Positions 47,335-57,903 of a stretch of 64,000 bases of DNA are shown here, one piece after another. Position 1 is the first letter of the stretch. Each line of letters starts with the position of its first letter. Under the pieces are notes generated by a model that did no database searches, was not told the origin of the DNA, and worked only from the letters and a program-made list of their open reading frames with translations. Source of the DNA: Heterocephalus glaber (Eukaryota > Chordata > Mammalia > Rodentia > Bathyergidae). The translations under genes were made by a program, and so were the position numbers. The stretch is taken from NCBI RefSeq assembly GCF_000247695.1, contig NW_004624748.1, forward strand, positions 4,626,842 to 4,690,841, written 5' to 3'.

Positions 47335-47592
47335 GCTGAATGTGGTGGTGTATGCCTATAATCCCAGCACTTTGGAGGCTGAGGCAGGAAGATTGCCTCC
47401 AGTTTGAGACCAGCTTGGGATTGCTACATAGTGAGTTCAAGACCAGCCTAAACTACATAGCAAGACGCCAGACCCTGTCTCAATTAAACAAAGGTGGCGG
47501 GTGGGGCCGGGGATTTAGCTCAATGGTTCCACCGCCTGCTGCGCAAGCGCAAGGACCCAGTTCAATCCCTGGTACCAAAAAAAAAAAAAAAA
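47335..47592 (+). repeat. B1 SINE followed by ID SINE
   Basis: B1 (47335-47490, gaggctgaggcaggaagatt with duplicated caagaccagcctaaactaca) is followed after a short spacer by a young-type ID (47503-47592, ctgctgcgcaagcgcaagga) with an A-tail. Confidence 0.85.
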
Positions 47593-47907
47593 CCCAGAAT
47601 AAGAACAAAAGTGGAGGAGGGCAGGGGATGGGATGGATCCTAAGTTAAAATCTTTCTTGCCTTAGCCTTGTTGGTGATGTAAAGAAGCTGAAACAAACAT
47701 AACAGAAATGGGAGACTAGAGGAGGCCCCAATATTGTTGTTAGGACTGACAAACCTTACTATGCCACTGTGATGATTTGTACATATGATTTATTAGAACA
47801 AGGTTTTCAGTGTAGTTGGCCAACACAAGCTTGTCATTATTTTCTTATAACTTAAAACAGACAAATTAATTCAGTTAAGAAGTTAAGAGTTAATTGGTAG
47901 GACCAAG

Positions 47908-47987
47908 GACATGCCTCAGTGGTAGAGTGCTTGCCTAGCATGCAGGAGATCCTGGGCTTGATCCCTAGCATCAAAAAAAAAAAAAAG
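47908..47987 (+). repeat. ID-like SINE
   Basis: An Ala-type ID with gtagagtgcttgcctagcat and gcttgatccctagcatc plus A-tail. Confidence 0.75.
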
Positions 47988-48037
47988 ACAAAAAACAAAA
48001 AAGTTAACTGGTATCCATATGAAAATCTCAGTCTCAG

Positions 48038-48074
48038 TCTCTCTCTCTCCCTCCCTCCCTCCCTCCCTCCCTCT
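48038..48074 (+). repeat. (CT)n/(CCCT)n low-complexity tract
   Basis: CT units change into CCCT units. Confidence 0.9.
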
Positions 48075-48859
48075 CAGCAAAGCACTATACAGAATTAAAC
48101 AGTGCCAATTTACTCAACTAGTTAAATCACACACATGGCAAAATTTTATCAGAATAGAAATATTGTGCTCTAGCAAATAATGTCAGCAAGGGAACTACAC
48201 CAAACACAGGATCCCCAAAACTAAAACAAGTTGGCTTTTCTGCAGAAAGAAAGGGTTAAGCTGCCAAAAACAAAACAAAACAAAACAAAAAACGTATAGC
48301 ATTTCAATTTTAAATCTTTTTTTGCCAACCTAGAACCCAGAAATCTGTAAGTAACCACTAGAAATTTCAGCCTAATTACTAAGTGGAAATGTTATGTGGT
48401 AGAGTAAAATCTGGGTCACTAGGAGAGACAATAGGTCATACTATGCCATAATAGCCTCCCCACTTCCCCAGTACCTCTTCACACGCTCTCTCAGGTATGG
48501 CTTTTTTAACAATAAGTATACATCCATATCATTTCATGAAAAGTAAATCTTACCAGAGCCTCACTCATTCAGCTCCCCCTCCACAGTTAACTTCTGTCAT
48601 TGCTGAATTCTATGCATTTCTTTTTAAATGTTCATATATTTTTCCATAAATAGACACTATATACATTTTTTCCACTTGATACAATTTTTTTACTTGAGAG
48701 GTTTTTTACCCCACTTGTAAAGTCTGCCTCATTCTTTTTATGGACTGCATAATACTTCATAATATGAATCATAAGTTACCCATTTCATATTGAACTTTGA
48801 TGTACTTTCTTACTTGAATATAAGTTACTCCGGAATAGGATTTTTGTCTTAATCTTTTT

Positions 48860-48937
48860 TTTGGTACCGGGGATCAAACTCGGGTCCTTCCACTTGCAAG
48901 GCAGGTGGCAGAATCACTGAGCTAAATCCCCAGCCCC
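48860..48937 (-). repeat. ID SINE with target-site duplication
   Basis: Reverse ID. The repeat tgtcttaatcttttt lies at 48845-48859 and 48938-48952. Confidence 0.93.
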
Positions 48938-49361
48938 TGTCTTAATCTTTTTAAAATCCTGAAAATTTACTATAATATTCAATATCAAAAATATTTTTGA
49001 ATAAATTATATACTTTTAAGTGGTGTTAAGTGCTTCCATTCAACTTTTTACTCTTTGCAAAGCGTTTAGTGCTCTTTGACTTAGTGATTCTTTTTCTAGG
49101 TATTTATCCTAGTATTTAAAATGACACATATAACACCTGGAAGAGAAACTAAATCAAAGTATATGTGTATTTTAATGTTCGTAGAGGCTATTCTAAAGCT
49201 TTTCACCAAATTTAGGTATTAACTAGTAAAAAAAAAGTATTACTGCTCTCACCAAGTGTTTGGCACAGTACTTTACACATAGTAATATTAAAACCCTTTG
49301 AAGGTTACATTCAAGAATAATTTGTTTTTATGATGGTATATAATTCTATACAGAAGGGTGG

Positions 49362-49436
49362 CTGGGGGTATAGGTCAGTAGTAGAGTATGTGTTTGGCAT
49401 GTGTGAGGCCCTGGGTTCAATCCCCAGCAACACAAA
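49362..49436 (+). repeat. ID-like SINE
   Basis: An Ala-type ID (ctgggggtataggtcagtag ... gttcaatccccagcaacac). Confidence 0.75.
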
Positions 49437-49985
49437 AACAAACAAAGTTGATTAATATGCCTAAGAAAGGAAGAAAACAAGGTCTCACAAAAGAGATGCA
49501 GTTGAAAGTGGTTGTCCATTTTCATCACCATTCTCATCACTAAGAGTTACTGAGTGCCTGTTATGTGCCAGTCAATATGAACACTTGACTCCTTTAATCC
49601 CCACATATCCTGAGATATCTTTATTATCCCAAATTAGTTGATAAGATTCTAAATGACATCTAAATTACATAACTAATAAATGAGCAGAAATTAGAAATAA
49701 GCACTGTGACTTTAGAGCCCATCTTTGAAAGGTCTGTTAAGTGTTCATAAAGGGAAAGAGGCACTGAATGTTGAAGGAACATATGCCAAAGCACCAAGTA
49801 TACAGTGCTTTTTAGAGAGCAGCAGGGAGTTCGATGTGGCTTAAGTACTATTGGGCTTCCTTGCCCAGAGATGGCATGGTAGGAGATGAGGACAAAAAGT
49901 TGAGTACAGATTTGACTAACATTTATGCTCCAAATACAGGATTTTCAAACAAGAAAACGGCAGTTTCCCTTTAAGAGAAATGACT

Positions 49986-50222
49986 TCATTTCTTTTTCTC
50001 AGGTTGCTCTGGCAAGATGATAGTCTGGGTTTCCTGTTTTATTCATGGGGAGGACTTCAGGGCTTTTTATCCTTGTAAAGCTGTAGCATTCACTTTTGTC
50101 TTCAGAGGATATTGTTCTAATACTGACAAGATGAAAACCTTCTTTTAACAAACCGTCAATCAGTAAGCCAAGGACATTTGTTGTTGGCCAATTTTTGGTT
50201 ATCAGGTTTTATAGCAACATAC
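49986..50222 (-). pseudogene. KCNRG: KCNRG pseudogene, exon 2
   Basis: It is preceded by a ccccag acceptor. Readable pieces are YVAIKPDN, then, after a 2-nt loss, NVLGLLIDGLLKEGFHLV, then SSEDKSECYSF and RIKSPEVL. A TGA at 49986-49988 matches the ancestral stop position. Exon 2 looks less eroded than exon 1. Confidence 0.85.
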
Positions 50223-50548
50223 CTGGGGACAGACGCAAAAAGTTTAATTATAAAGCATCCCTTTAATAACACAACTACACATAAATTTACCTCTAACCTT
50301 CAACAAAGACACTTTTCAAGCTGATTTTTTTGAAACTTCATATAGAAATCCAAATCAGTAATTTGGGATACTGAAAAGAGCGACCTTGATGCAATTTCCA
50401 AAGTCATTTCAATTCCACATTTAGGAATGTAATCAACATTGATAAATTTTAATTGAAAAATTATGTTTCAGAGCAAGTAATTTGATCAAACTAAGTTGTC
50501 CTAATTTTTTATATATTGTAATTTAATTATTTTCAATTCACTGCTTTT

Positions 50549-50578
50549 AATCAATTTAATTGATCAAATTAATTGATT
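50549..50578. repeat. AT-rich near-palindrome
   Basis: About 30 nt centred on tgatca, with atcaattta-type arms and a further copy of tatcaatttaat just downstream. Confidence 0.6.
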
Positions 50579-51246
50579 TTATCAATTTAATGAATACTTT
50601 GTACATTTTACAATAGTCTCCACAGATCTAATTTTACCAACTGCATTGACATTATGGTTTTTGTGTGTGTAACTTATTCCTGCCAAACCCACGTCTCAGG
50701 TAAAATTTTGCAAATATAAAATGTCAAAAAGATTTTAATTGTGTTTTTACTCAACACTGTTGAAGAGTAAAACTTGGGGCTAAAAAGCCTCTGGAGTGGA
50801 AATGCAACAAATAAAACAAAAAAATTTCATTCTCCTGGCAACTCCACAAAATTAATGCATATAATTTAAGAATTCCTGAGCTTTTCAGACTGGCTGTATG
50901 TTGGCTTGAAGGTCAATATAACACAACTGCATAGATGTGTAGCTATATTATTCCTTCCTTATCTGCCATCAAGGAAGTTATCTTTATCCTTCTACTGTTT
51001 ATGAAATGTGAAGAAAATGCTAGATTAGTTCAAGGCAGAAACCTAAACTGTCTGTAGTCTATGAGGCAAAAAGATGCTTGGGAACATTCCCTTTTTAATG
51101 ATCATGCCTACAATGGCATGGTAATTGTACCACACATTTAACAATCCCTTATTGGTAAAGAAGACAATTCAATAATAAAATCTAAGAATTATCAAACTAC
51201 AAAGCACATTGCCAAAAAAGTTTATTGTTTGGTATAATACATTTTT

Positions 51247-51342
51247 TTTGTTTTGTTTGTTGTTTGTTGGTACCGGGGATCGAACTCTGGTTCTTGCACT
51301 TGCGCAACAGGCATCGAAACCACTGAGCTAAATCCCTAGCCC
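51247..51342 (-). repeat. ID SINE in the KCNRG intron, with target-site duplication
   Basis: Reverse ID with a TTTG-rich tail. The repeat ggtataatacattttt (16 nt, perfect) lies at 51231-51246 and 51343-51358. Confidence 0.93.
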
Positions 51343-51599
51343 GGTATAATACATTTTTAACATTAATCATTTTTATCCCAAGGCCCAGACCTTGATTACA
51401 TAGCCTAGAAACATTTGTCAGAGAGTGTTTCAGATTATCACAAAAGAATATACAAATAGTAAGTAGTAGATGTACCAAAGTAGAATGTACTGAAAAGTAA
51501 GTACATTGATTCCCTGTGAAGCCAAACTGAACAAGAAGATTCCAAGGCACCAAAAAAGAATGGACTTTAAAAAAAACATGGACTAAAACAAATGCAAAT

Positions 51600-51655
51600 G
51601 ATGGAGATTGAACCTGGGTCCTGGTACATCCTAGGCAGGCACTCCACCACTGAAG
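51600..51655 (-). repeat. Old ID-like SINE
   Basis: Reverse tRNA-type remnant (gatggagattgaacctgggt ... ccaccactgaagta). Confidence 0.5.
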
Positions 51656-51678
51656 TATATTTAAAAAATTGTAAACGT

Positions 51679-51765
51679 GGGCTGAGGATTTAGCTCAGTG
51701 GCATTGCGCCTGCCTCGAAAGTGCAAGATCCTGAGTTCAATCCCGTGTGTATGTGTGTGTGTGTG
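51679..51765 (+). repeat. ID SINE with TG-repeat tail
   Basis: The body is gctgaggatttagctcagtg ... gagttcaatcccg. The usual ggtacc plus A-tail is replaced by (TG)n. Confidence 0.8.
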
Positions 51766-52537
51766 AAACACTTAAAAATTTTAAAGGCAACTACATTTTT
51801 CCTTTTGATCCAATTTAGAAAGAGAGAGGCCAGATAGAATAAAGGCTACCAAAGAGACTCTAGAAGCATATAACTATAACTTGTGCTTGATAACATGCTA
51901 TCACATAAATGGCCATCTGAAAGATGCTGACCCAATATTTCTAAGTACTATGAACTTAAATGATAATAAATGAGCAACTTCCTAGGTTAACAAGACCATA
52001 GAGTGGTAAATCAAACTGGTGGGGGATAGTGCATTAGCTAGATGATGACACATTACATTAGGACCCCTTTGGGCTTACTCTATCTACCACGTTCCACTTT
52101 CCAAAAACATCTGAATAGATTCAGATCAGGAAGTGAGCAAAACTTTAAATGACTGCTAATTAGGCTGTTATATACTCAACAGTGGGCCTTTTAAGGCCAA
52201 AATTTTCACCCAATCACCACAGATTCCCATAATATCACTTTATTAAGATTATCTATACTTTGAAACTAGCAAATATTAAAAAAATTATAGATTCAGGATG
52301 AAAAAAATCTGATCTTAAAACAACTAAAAAGAATACCATATAGTGCTGCAAAAATAAAAATAGCTTCTGGTTTTAGAATTATATGTTGGGGAAGTTTAAA
52401 TATAATGCCTTTCTCACATAAAGATTTTTTTTTTTAATTGCTGATTCTATAACATAAGCACTTAATAGGAAACCATTTAGCATTGTGTACACACAAGAAT
52501 AGTTCAATTTCAGTTTCTAATGTTTTTCAAAATTACT

Positions 52538-52618
52538 ATTAGGGCAAGAGATGTAGTTCAGTGGTAGACTGCTTTCTTAGCAGGCATAAAACCCTGGGTT
52601 TGATTCCCAGCAAAACAT
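52538..52618 (+). repeat. ID-like SINE
   Basis: An Ala-type ID (gagatgtagttcagtggtag ... gtttgattcccagcaaaac). Confidence 0.75.
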
Positions 52619-52789
52619 ACACACCACAATTACTGTCTCCAAATGAAGTTTTTAAAGTGCATTTAGCTCTAAGACTTTTTTTTTAACCTAGAATTTTTCT
52701 CCTTAAAATCAATGACACTATTTTCCCTTGGGTTCCTAACTTTTTGAAAGAGGATCTCAAAAGATGTCATAATCACTTTATCTTTTATT

Positions 52790-52888
52790 TCTTTTAAGAC
52801 ACTCTCACTGTCAAGGTAGCCCAGGCTGACCTTGAACCTTCTGAAGTGTTGAGATTACTGGTGTGCACCACAATTCCTGGTTCTTTAT
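52790..52888 (-). repeat. B1 SINE fragment
   Basis: Reverse B1 (gtagcccaggctgaccttga ... ttgagattactggtgtgcac). Confidence 0.7.
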
Positions 52889-53078
52889 CAAATAATTGGT
52901 CATTTTTCCTTTACATATCCCACTCTAAAGCTGTGCACACATAGTTAAAATAGTCTGAGAAAAAGATCAGGTCTTAAAATTTTCTTCACAATCAGCCTAT
53001 TAATTTGGCTCTCATTTCCCAAAATGACATTTCGACTTTAAAAGGTTACTTTAATAAGTATAAAAATTTATGAGCTTG

Positions 53079-53177
53079 GGCCAGGGATTTAGCCCAGTGG
53101 TTTCGCCGCCTGCTGCGCAAGCACAAAGACCTGAGTTCGATTCCTGTTACCAAAAAAAAAATATATATATATATATA
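53079..53177 (+). repeat. ID SINE whose AT tail runs into the gap
   Basis: The body is gccagggatttagcccagtg ... gagttcgattcctgttacc, followed by A-run, (AT)n and then Ns. Confidence 0.88.
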
Positions 53178-53277
53178 NNNNNNNNNNNNNNNNNNNNNNN
53201 NNNNNNNNNNNNNNNNNNNNNNNNNNNNNNNNNNNNNNNNNNNNNNNNNNNNNNNNNNNNNNNNNNNNNNNNNNNNN
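53178..53277. other. Assembly gap of 100 N
   Basis: Exactly 100 unknown bases, a usual placeholder for a gap of unknown size, inside the KCNRG pseudogene intron. Open frames drawn across it are meaningless. Confidence 0.98.
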
Positions 53278-53368
53278 CACGCCAATGCCATGAAGCATTT
53301 CTCACGTATTTCTTCTAGTAATTTTATAGCTTTGGGTCTTACATTTAGGTCTTTAATCCATATATATA

Positions 53369-53371
<3 letters not shown>

Positions 53372-53403
<32 letters not shown>
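53372..53403 (+). repeat. (TA)n microsatellite
   Basis: About 16 TA units, starting 95 bp after the gap. Confidence 0.95.
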
Positions 53404-53412
<9 letters not shown>

Positions 53413-54293
53413 GTCATACTGCCCACATTCACCATTTGGTAAACAAGATCAAGGGGTATGTTGTGGGAAAGGCAGACACAGGCATCCTTTCTGAAGACTT
53501 AACTGCTCATTTAGCAAGTATACTAACATATGTTTACCATTACAGAAAAAGTGTTTTATTTTAAATGAGTATCAAACATATGTAGGCTTTTCTTTTCCTC
53601 CTAAAAATTAAAACTACCTTTCACAATTGGCAAAATAATAGAACAGCCTTAAGACATTTTTCATGGGAGTGGGGAGAGGTGAAAATCAGCCTTAGGATTC
53701 AGCCAAGAACAACAGAGGAAGAAAGTGCATAATTGACTCAAGAACAGCTATCTTTAACATACTGACAGCTTATCCCAACTTTTTGAGTTAAGAGCCAAGA
53801 ATGTAACAGGACACCAAATTTGCCTAGTAATATATCTCCCTTTAAGGATGTTTAAAAATATTTTTCTCCCTCAAGAAAAATCAGTGTTCATATTATAAGT
53901 ACTGGGAGAATATAATGTATAAGGAAATTAGGAGAAACAGCCATTCCTATAAATAAGCCAGTAATCTCTGAAAAAATTTCTAAGCCCAATCATTACCAAC
54001 AGAATAAAATCTATAAAATTACTAAAACCTGAACAACCACTGTCCCAGTTTTCTCTAGGTAAGCTTGGTTTATTCCTATTATCCCACATAATTCTTATTG
54101 TCCCCTTTTATTCTGAAAAGTGTCCAAGTTTAGGAAATATTTAGTCATTCTAACTCAACTTCACAGGTTACCATAAAACATTAATGTGAATAAACATTTT
54201 TTTCCAAAAAGTTTTAGGCATGAGGAACTTTCAGTTATGAGGCAAAACAGCAGCAACTGGAATAGCAGAAACATACTTCAAAGTACAAAATAC

Positions 54294-54856
54294 CTGATTC
54301 CATCTGGTTCTCAGCAGTGCTGTCAGAGCCACAACAGAAAACCAGGTCATGGTAAGGTCTTTACGGAGGCAGTGGGAGTAAGGTCATCTGAGGAGGGAAA
54401 GAGTTACTACTCCAGGTAGGTACTGCAGGTTGCTCTGTAAACACTATAATCCTAGTTAGCATGTCAACTGTTTTGCTGCAAGAGTCAAACACTGCAAAGA
54501 GCTCCAGTGTTTTGGCTTAGGAAATGCACCTCCAAGACAGCAGGTCTCAGCCCCAGCAGGTGCTGGTTTAAAAGTTCAACCAAAGAATGGAGTTCATAGA
54601 AAAAGAGCCTCCCTCTGAAGCCTACAATAATCTGAGAAGTGGTGGGTAATAAAAGTTAGTGAGTTCTCAAAAATCTAAGATGAAACTAAATAAAACACTA
54701 TCTCTGTCCACAAAAATCTGGCCACCAACCATCTTGAATTCTTGATCTGCCATCTAACATTTGTGCCAACCAAGGCAGGAAACTGCTTTATGGTAGAAAG
54801 CCTTGTTGCATCATCTTCCCTTCCACATTCAAAGTGAACAGTTCCTGATAACTTAC
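54294..54856 (-). pseudogene. KCNRG: KCNRG pseudogene, exon 1 (T1 domain)
   Basis: Scattered frames still read recognisable peptides, for example TRLSTIKQFPA in the T1 domain and FPPQMTLLPLPP just before a TAA, then YHDLVF and CGSDST. The end gaatcag, then gtattt, is a retained 5' splice site. Confidence 0.88.
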
Positions 54857-55090
54857 TCTTCCCTAGCTTCAAACTACAGGCTAGAAACCAAGTACTATAA
54901 ATGTTACTGGTTATATATGCTTAAGAAATGGAGGGGAGGGAGGGGAGAGTAACAAAGCTTTCCCAAAACCTGCCTGCTGTGTAACCACTGTAGGACAAAT
55001 AGTGTATCCATAGCTGTTTGCAGATTTGAGTTGCTTGGGAACTTGCAGAATACAAAACCAAAAATCAACATATGAAACTGAATAGTTTAG

Positions 55091-55155
55091 GGCCAGCAAG
55101 GATTTAGCTCAGAGCTTCCGCTGCCTGCCTTGTAAGTGCCAGGTCCAAAAAAACA
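55091..55155 (+). repeat. 3'-deleted ID SINE with target-site duplication
   Basis: The 5' two thirds of an ID (ggatttagctcagagcttcc ... aagtgccaggtcc) join directly to an A-rich tail. The segment from the B box to ggtacc is missing. The flanking repeat aaactgaatagtttag / aaactgagtagtttaa shows that the shortened form itself inserted. Confidence 0.8.
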
Positions 55156-56304
55156 AACTTCAAGAAACTGAGTAGTTTAACTAGGAAACTGCCAGTATAT
55201 CTTAAGATTGATGTCAGCTAGATCCCTTTACTATATTCTTGGGATAGGGGTGTGCCCTCGTATAAATCTTACATTGAAAAAAAAATTACTGGGAGAAAAG
55301 CATTTTCCCTCCCCAGACTTATTTACTATGAACCCTCACAGCAGAGCTAAGATTTACAGAGAAACACTGTCTGAATTTCTTATGGTTCCCTTAACAATTT
55401 ATTGGCTAAATCAAAAATGTGTTAGGAATGAGGCAGCTATTATCTCACCTAGCAGCCTACTTTTGACTCTTCTCTCACCGCTAGAAGGAAATTACCCTTA
55501 GTCTTGGAATTTATTTGCCACCTCCCACCCCTTGCTTACCTCAACTAAAGGACTAGGGTAAAGACATTGTATTCTCTGCAATTCTACTCCACTTAATGGG
55601 CTTTCAAAGGAAGGTCTTTTGCATGACACAAATAAAGCAGTTCCTAAGATTGCTTCTTCATTTTTCATCTGAATTCTAAGCAAATTTAGAAAATTAAGCA
55701 TTTTTATTCTGTGGGCATCTTTATCTCATGTGAGCAGATAGGACAGCAAATAAGTGTTCACTGGTTACTTTGTACTTTATAATAGCTGATAGATTGTTTC
55801 ATCAAATTAACTCTTACTACACCTGAAATTCTGGAGACAAGTGGACTGGTTTGGTTGTTACTGTTGCTGATTCTTTAGAATAGAACCACAACACTTAGCT
55901 GCCAGTATAAAGGTGGCTTTCCCATTTTCCTGCTACTGACAGGTGCTGGACCTCTTATTTTTAAAGAAACTTACACTTTCACATAGCCACGGAACACTTG
56001 TGCAGTTTATCACCTTTGGTGAAAAATTTACAAAACAAAGGAGAAAAGAGTAAGTTTAAATCTCTACCCTCCTTAAAAAAAATGTAAACTTACCAGAAAA
56101 AATGTCAGTTGTTTACATAGAATTTACATTTTGGTGAGAAAGGAGTCAACCCTCTAGAAAACCTTAGAAATCTAATCCATTCATATTGTTTTTAAATAGA
56201 ATGTTCACTTCCCAAAAAAGTTGCTTTACAAGACTAGTCTTCACTGCATGCCTGAACAATCACTACTAGGTGTCCTACCTAGATCAGATATTCTCTCATC
56301 TCCC

Positions 56305-56405
56305 TCTTTTTGTTTTGTATGTCTTATGATAGTTACCATGTTGGTCCTGAACTCCTGAGCTCTAGAGATCCTCCACTTGCCAGTGGCTGGGGCTATAGGC
56401 ATCCT
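56305..56405 (-). repeat. 7SL-type SINE fragment in the TRIM13 3' UTR
   Basis: Reverse 7SL-like blocks (gttaccatgttggtcctgaa, ctcctgagctctagagatcc, ggctggggctataggcatcc). It is diverged. Confidence 0.6.
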
Positions 56406-56685
56406 CACAGCCATTTTCTTCACCTCTAATTTTTATCACAGAATAAACAGCTAATATGGCAAGGGGTATTTATTTTAAAAGCACTCTTTAGAAGGGAAAA
56501 GGGCTTCAGGTCTAAAATACTATATTTTTATGCTACCTAATTAGATCAGTGTGTATAGGACATTATTTTTTAAAGGAATACTTTTGGAGAAAAATACCTG
56601 TCTGGAATCTTGCCCAAATTCTGAATTACTACTCTGTTCTTTAACAATTTCTATCAAAAAGCAGAGAACTACATAGTTGAGATTT

Positions 56686-57903
56686 TTATAATAGTTTATA
56701 TTTGCACACAAATTCTGCCACATTATTCAGCACCACCAGAGTAAAATTCTTGACGCTTTCACTGAAAATGAAAAACCCATCTATCATTTGTTCCCAGTAA
56801 AAAACTGATTGTTCTACAAAATCAGCTGTTTTAGTCAGATAAGAACTGAAGTTTGAAAGATAGTCTTTCCATGTTGACAATTCATCAAACAAAGACCATT
56901 CTAGGAATATGGCAGAGCCAAAGAATATGAGGCCAAGCAGAAGGACTACAAGTAACAGACAGAAGCTCCAGGGAATCTTGCTAATCAATGTGCCAGTGTC
57001 TTGAGGCAAAGAAAGTTTGTCCACATCTACTAGTTTTATATCCTCCCACTGACTGGTATCGAAGTTTTTCATAAAAGGGCTTGTGGGCAAATTAGAGGGG
57101 GGTAAGGGAGTTTCCTTGATTACTTTGATTTTCTCCCTGAACTCCTGCATCTGTTGTAGAAATATGATGGGTTCTGACACGTCTTTGAAAGCCTCAGCAA
57201 TGTTATAGGCCATTCGTTGCTCTTGCAAGATTGTGTTGAGTTTGTTGATCTCTGGGTCATATGCTTGCATAACTGTAAGTTTCATGGTCTCAAAGTCAGA
57301 CAGGATTTCATTTTTTTTTTGATCTAATGTGTGTTGTAATTTCTCAAAAAACTCCTTCACTTTATCAGAATCTTTAGTCAGTAGCTGTAGGGATTTCCTC
57401 TTGCTAGTTTCCAAGGTATCTAAACGAGAAAGAGCATCTCCCCGACGCCAGGTCTCAAAACTCTGGAAGAGGGACTCAAAGGCATCCCTTTCCTGAACAT
57501 AGGCATCTTCAATAGAACAGAAGACATGCTTGGTGTGGTCACCTCGAGTTGCACAGATCCCACAAATCAGCTGCATATCAGTTAAGCAAAAAATGTTGAG
57601 AGGCTGCCCTAAGTGTCCTTTGCACACTGGCATTTTGGGGGAGATCTTGATTTTGTTGTATTTTTCCACAATACCCTTCAGGGAGTAATTAACTTGCAGG
57701 CTGTTAACTCCTGTAGCTGAAGTTTCTTTACGGCATGTAGGGCACTTGAATGGAGATGGTCTCCACAAAGAATTCCGCACATTCCCTTCTAGAAGACCTT
57801 CTAGGCATTTTTTGCAGAAGTTGTGTGAGCAAGGCAAAACTCGAGGATCATCAAATAGACTGCAGCAAATTGGACACGTGAGGTCTTCTTCAAGCAGCTC
57901 CAT
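56686..57903 (-). CDS. TRIM13: TRIM13 (RFP2), ER-anchored RING E3 ubiquitin ligase
   Basis: 405-aa protein in one exon. TRIM13 is an E3 ubiquitin ligase of the endoplasmic reticulum membrane involved in ER-associated degradation, ER-phagy/autophagy and NF-kB signalling. Seen here: RING finger at residues 10-57 (C10-x2-C13, C25-x-H27, C30-x2-C33, C54-x2-C57); B-box 2 at about 94-126 (C94, H97, C106, D109, C114, C117, H123, H126); a coiled coil at about 170-260 (SRLDTLETSKRKSLQLL and following); one C-terminal membrane segment at about 315-337 (rich in Leu/Val); then a short tail ending KYKLL. There is no PRY/SPRY domain, as usual for this member. ATG at 57903 is the start; a GTG three bases upstream only extends the frame. 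The human protein has 407 aa; the 2-residue difference lies at the membrane segment. The stop is TAA. The frame is intact and highly conserved. Confidence 0.98.
   Translation of the reverse strand: MELLEEDLTCPICCSLFDDPRVLPCSHNFCKKCLEGLLEGNVRNSLWRPSPFKCPTCRKETSATGVNSLQVNYSLKGIVEKYNKIKISPKMPVCKGHLGQPLNIFCLTDMQLICGICATRGDHTKHVFCSIEDAYVQERDAFESLFQSFETWRRGDALSRLDTLETSKRKSLQLLTKDSDKVKEFFEKLQHTLDQKKNEILSDFETMKLTVMQAYDPEINKLNTILQEQRMAYNIAEAFKDVSEPIIFLQQMQEFREKIKVIKETPLPPSNLPTSPFMKNFDTSQWEDIKLVDVDKLSLPQDTGTLISKIPWSFCLLLVVLLLGLIFFGSAIFLEWSLFDELSTWKDYLSNFSSYLTKTADFVEQSVFYWEQMIDGFFIFSESVKNFTLVVLNNVAEFVCKYKLL

Larger units (their letters stand above)
49986..54856 (-). pseudogene. KCNRG: KCNRG unitary pseudogene (two exons, intron retained)
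   Basis: KCNRG encodes a soluble protein with a Kv-type T1 tetramerisation domain that suppresses potassium channel activity; in human it lies just downstream of TRIM13 on the same strand. Here exon 1 (54856 down to about 54294) and exon 2 (50222 down to 49986) keep clear similarity and their splice sites, but the reading frame is destroyed. Lesions judged against my memory of the human frame: no ATG at 54854-54856; 1-nt loss near 54804-54817; two 2-nt losses near 54766-54779 and 54736-54751; 1-nt loss in a T-run near 54663-54675 giving TGA; TAA for Gln at 54656-54658 and at 54361-54363; 2-nt loss in exon 2 near 50175-50188. The intron is about 4.07 kb, so this is not a processed copy. The human protein is about 272 aa. 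Confidence 0.88.
54857..56685 (-). other. TRIM13 3' flank / probable 3' UTR
   Basis: This is the interval between the TRIM13 stop codon and the KCNRG pseudogene. Several AATAAA hexamers exist on the - strand (for example near 56466, 55703 and 55509), so the transcript end cannot be fixed. It contains a shortened ID and a 7SL-type fragment, listed separately. Confidence 0.45.

Noticed and set aside
47340..47648. 102-aa open frame on the + strand
   Set aside because: It is a B1 plus ID sequence read as protein.
51197..51553. 118-aa open frame on the - strand
   Set aside because: Part of it is an ID element read as protein; the rest has no motif.
53046..53435. Open frames of 129, 82 and 69 aa around the gap
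   Set aside because: They run through 100 N and AT repeats; not coding.
54675..54872. 65-aa open frame as a real small gene
   Set aside because: It reads part of the KCNRG T1 domain (TRLSTIKQFPA) but changes frame relative to the family before and after; it is a piece of the pseudogene.
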